From Mycobacterium noviomagense (GTDB lineage Bacteria; Actinomycetota; Actinomycetes; Mycobacteriales; Mycobacteriaceae), in the NCBI RefSeq assembly GCF_010731635.1, contig NZ_AP022583.1:1302001-1366000 (forward strand): a DNA stretch of 64,000 nucleotides. Reading direction: 5' to 3'. The notes below the pieces were generated by a model. The model ran no database searches. It had not been told where the DNA came from and was given only the letters and a program-made list of their open reading frames with translations. This document shows, piece by piece, positions 62,808-64,000 of this stretch; the stretch's first letter is position 1, and every line of letters begins with the position of its first letter. The position numbers and the translations under genes were made by a program.

Positions 62808-64000
62808 ATGATGCGTAGCGCGATGCGGCTGCTTGGCGCTGTCACGCTGGTGGTTGCCCTGATCGCCGCCTGCAATTCCGAGAAGAGCAGTGACCGGGCA
62901 CGCGGACAGCTGCCTGCAGGCGCGCTGACGATCCTGGCGAAACCGGCGTATGCGACCGCGCGATGGCTCTATTACGTAGCCGATCGAGACTCCGGCGAAG
63001 TTCTGTTGAGCCAGCGTCCTGACGAGCTGGTGCTCACCGGCTCGACCGCAAAGCAATTCACGATCGGGACGGTGTACGACAGCATCGGACCCAACACCCG
63101 GCTGACCACACCGGTGTATGCCACTGCACCGGTGGACAACGGAGTGCTGCACGGCGACGTAATCCTGGTCGCCTCAGGCGATCTCACCTTGGGTGGTCGC
63201 GGTGCAATGCACGGCCGCGTCGACGACGCGTTCGACGCCACCAGTATCGACCACGTCTACGGCGACATCGCTCCCAACGCCCGCAAGGTCAACGACGATC
63301 CCCTGGCCGGCCTAAACGACCTGGCCCACCAAGTCGCCGCGAAAGGTGTCAAGACCATCGACGGCGACGTCCTCGTCGACACCCGGATCTGGCAGTCATC
63401 CCCTGGACGTAAGGGTGCCGTGCCACCCATCTTCGTCAACGACAACCTATTGGATATCGAGGTGACACCGGGTGCCGTCGGCCAACCGGCCACCGTCCGA
63501 ACAACCCCGGGCACAACCGCATTCACCGTGCAGTCGAAAGTCTCGACGGTTAAGTCCAATAACCCGTCGAGCCTCGAGGTGAGCGCCGACCCAACCAATC
63601 CGCGCAACATTGTGGTCAACGGACTGATCCCGCAAGGCAAGCCGCAGCTCACGATCTACCGCGTGCCCGATGCTGACACGTGGGCGCGTACCTTGTTCAT
63701 CGAAGCTCTTGGCCGGGCGGGCATTACGGTGTGCACTCCGGCTCTCGGTCCCAACGACCAGTCCCGGCTCCCGGCGCCCAACAGTTATTCACCTCGCCGC
63801 CGGCTGGCGTCGCTGCAATCGCCACCGCTGCAGGCATTCGGCTCGATGACCCTGCGCACCAGCTACAACGCCGGTGCCAACGCGATGCTGTGCTTGCTGG
63901 CAACCAAGTCCGGTTCCACCGATTGCACCGACGGGTTGCGAGCCATTCGGGCCGCCGTGGAGAAGGCCGGATTGCGGTCCGACTCTGTGGTGCTCACCGA
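62808..64000 (+). CDS. S13-type D-Ala-D-Ala carboxypeptidase lipoprotein (partial, runs off the window)
   Basis: The frame opens at ATG 62808 (ATG 62811 and GTG 62802 are alternatives; GAAAGGTG lies just upstream) and stays open to the window end, about 397 codons. The signal peptide ends in lipobox IAAC with Cys22, so it is a lipoprotein. The S13/PBP4 features are SxxK at Ser79-Thr-Ala-Lys82 (LTGSTAKQFT), the LVASGDLTL stretch and SYN in LRTSYNAGANAM. The KTG motif would lie beyond the edge. It probably trims or cross-checks peptidoglycan stem peptides outside the membrane. It is distinct in sequence from Rv3627c as remembered. Confidence 0.8.
   Translation, partial: MMRSAMRLLGAVTLVVALIAACNSEKSSDRARGQLPAGALTILAKPAYATARWLYYVADRDSGEVLLSQRPDELVLTGSTAKQFTIGTVYDSIGPNTRLTTPVYATAPVDNGVLHGDVILVASGDLTLGGRGAMHGRVDDAFDATSIDHVYGDIAPNARKVNDDPLAGLNDLAHQVAAKGVKTIDGDVLVDTRIWQSSPGRKGAVPPIFVNDNLLDIEVTPGAVGQPATVRTTPGTTAFTVQSKVSTVKSNNPSSLEVSADPTNPRNIVVNGLIPQGKPQLTIYRVPDADTWARTLFIEALGRAGITVCTPALGPNDQSRLPAPNSYSPRRRLASLQSPPLQAFGSMTLRTSYNAGANAMLCLLATKSGSTDCTDGLRAIRAAVEKAGLRSDSVVLT

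Overview
The window is a high-GC actinobacterial chromosome segment, and its gene content and order identify a Mycobacterium. It holds a PPE protein, Lsr2, CarD, ClpC1, MhuD, DisA and two cholesterol-catabolism gene clusters. From memory of the M. tuberculosis H37Rv map, the order closely follows Rv3553 to Rv3618. Several islands known there are missing: PPE64, nat, the PE_PGRS genes beside mutY and clpC1, espACD and an esx/PPE cassette. Different genes occupy some of those positions. No tRNA, rRNA, insertion sequence, phage or CRISPR was seen.

Region 1 (1-9785) is the KstR2 regulon for the last two steroid rings (HIP catabolism). It holds the end of ipdC, fadA6, kstR2, ipdF and fadE30 on the minus strand, then fadD3, fadE31, fadE32, fadE33 and an aminotransferase on the plus strand. 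The two operons diverge from one intergenic stretch containing a perfect KstR2 operator. Most internal junctions are overlaps of 4 bases. Region 2 (9786-13313) is an accessory insert: a secreted ricin-type lectin, a JmjC-like cupin oxygenase and a PPE2-like PPE protein.

Region 3 (13314-21710) is KstR-controlled ring A/B degradation. It holds hsaA-hsaD-hsaC-hsaB, the reductase kshB, a small exported protein, the fused acyl-CoA dehydrogenase fadE34 and kstR. Three KstR operators can be read directly. Region 4 (21771-28609) is a LacI-type repressor and, divergent from it, a six-gene run preceded by a Zur-like box: metal ABC transporter (binding protein, ATPase, permease), orphan pxpA, a metallo-beta-lactamase-fold protein and an ArsB-like permease. 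The first five genes overlap and the sixth starts 3 bases after the fifth.

Region 5 (28584-43560) is mostly housekeeping: a glycerophosphodiesterase, rlmB-like methyltransferase, cysS, ispF, ispD, carD, lpqE, radA, disA, a membrane-anchored protein, an mmpL remnant, canB, mutY, a hydrolase, mhuD and lpqF. It ends with a cobalamin riboswitch driving a Ni/Co permease and a strong two-way terminator. Region 6 (43564-58269, all minus strand) holds clpC1, lsr2, lysS, the coenzyme A genes coaX, panD and panC, three conserved proteins, the folate genes folK, folB, folP and folE, and ftsH.

Region 7 (58270-64000) starts with a 56-bp tandem repeat where M. tuberculosis carries espACD. It continues with an ephA, luciferase-like monooxygenase and alcohol dehydrogenase operon, a DUF4189 secreted protein with an intrinsic terminator, and the first part of an S13-type penicillin-binding lipoprotein cut by the window edge.

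Together the window encodes degradation of the steroid nucleus under two TetR repressors, metal homeostasis (zinc or manganese, cobalt, haem iron) and core folate, CoA and isoprenoid synthesis. Gene symbols and locus comparisons rest on recognition of protein sequences; no database search was run.
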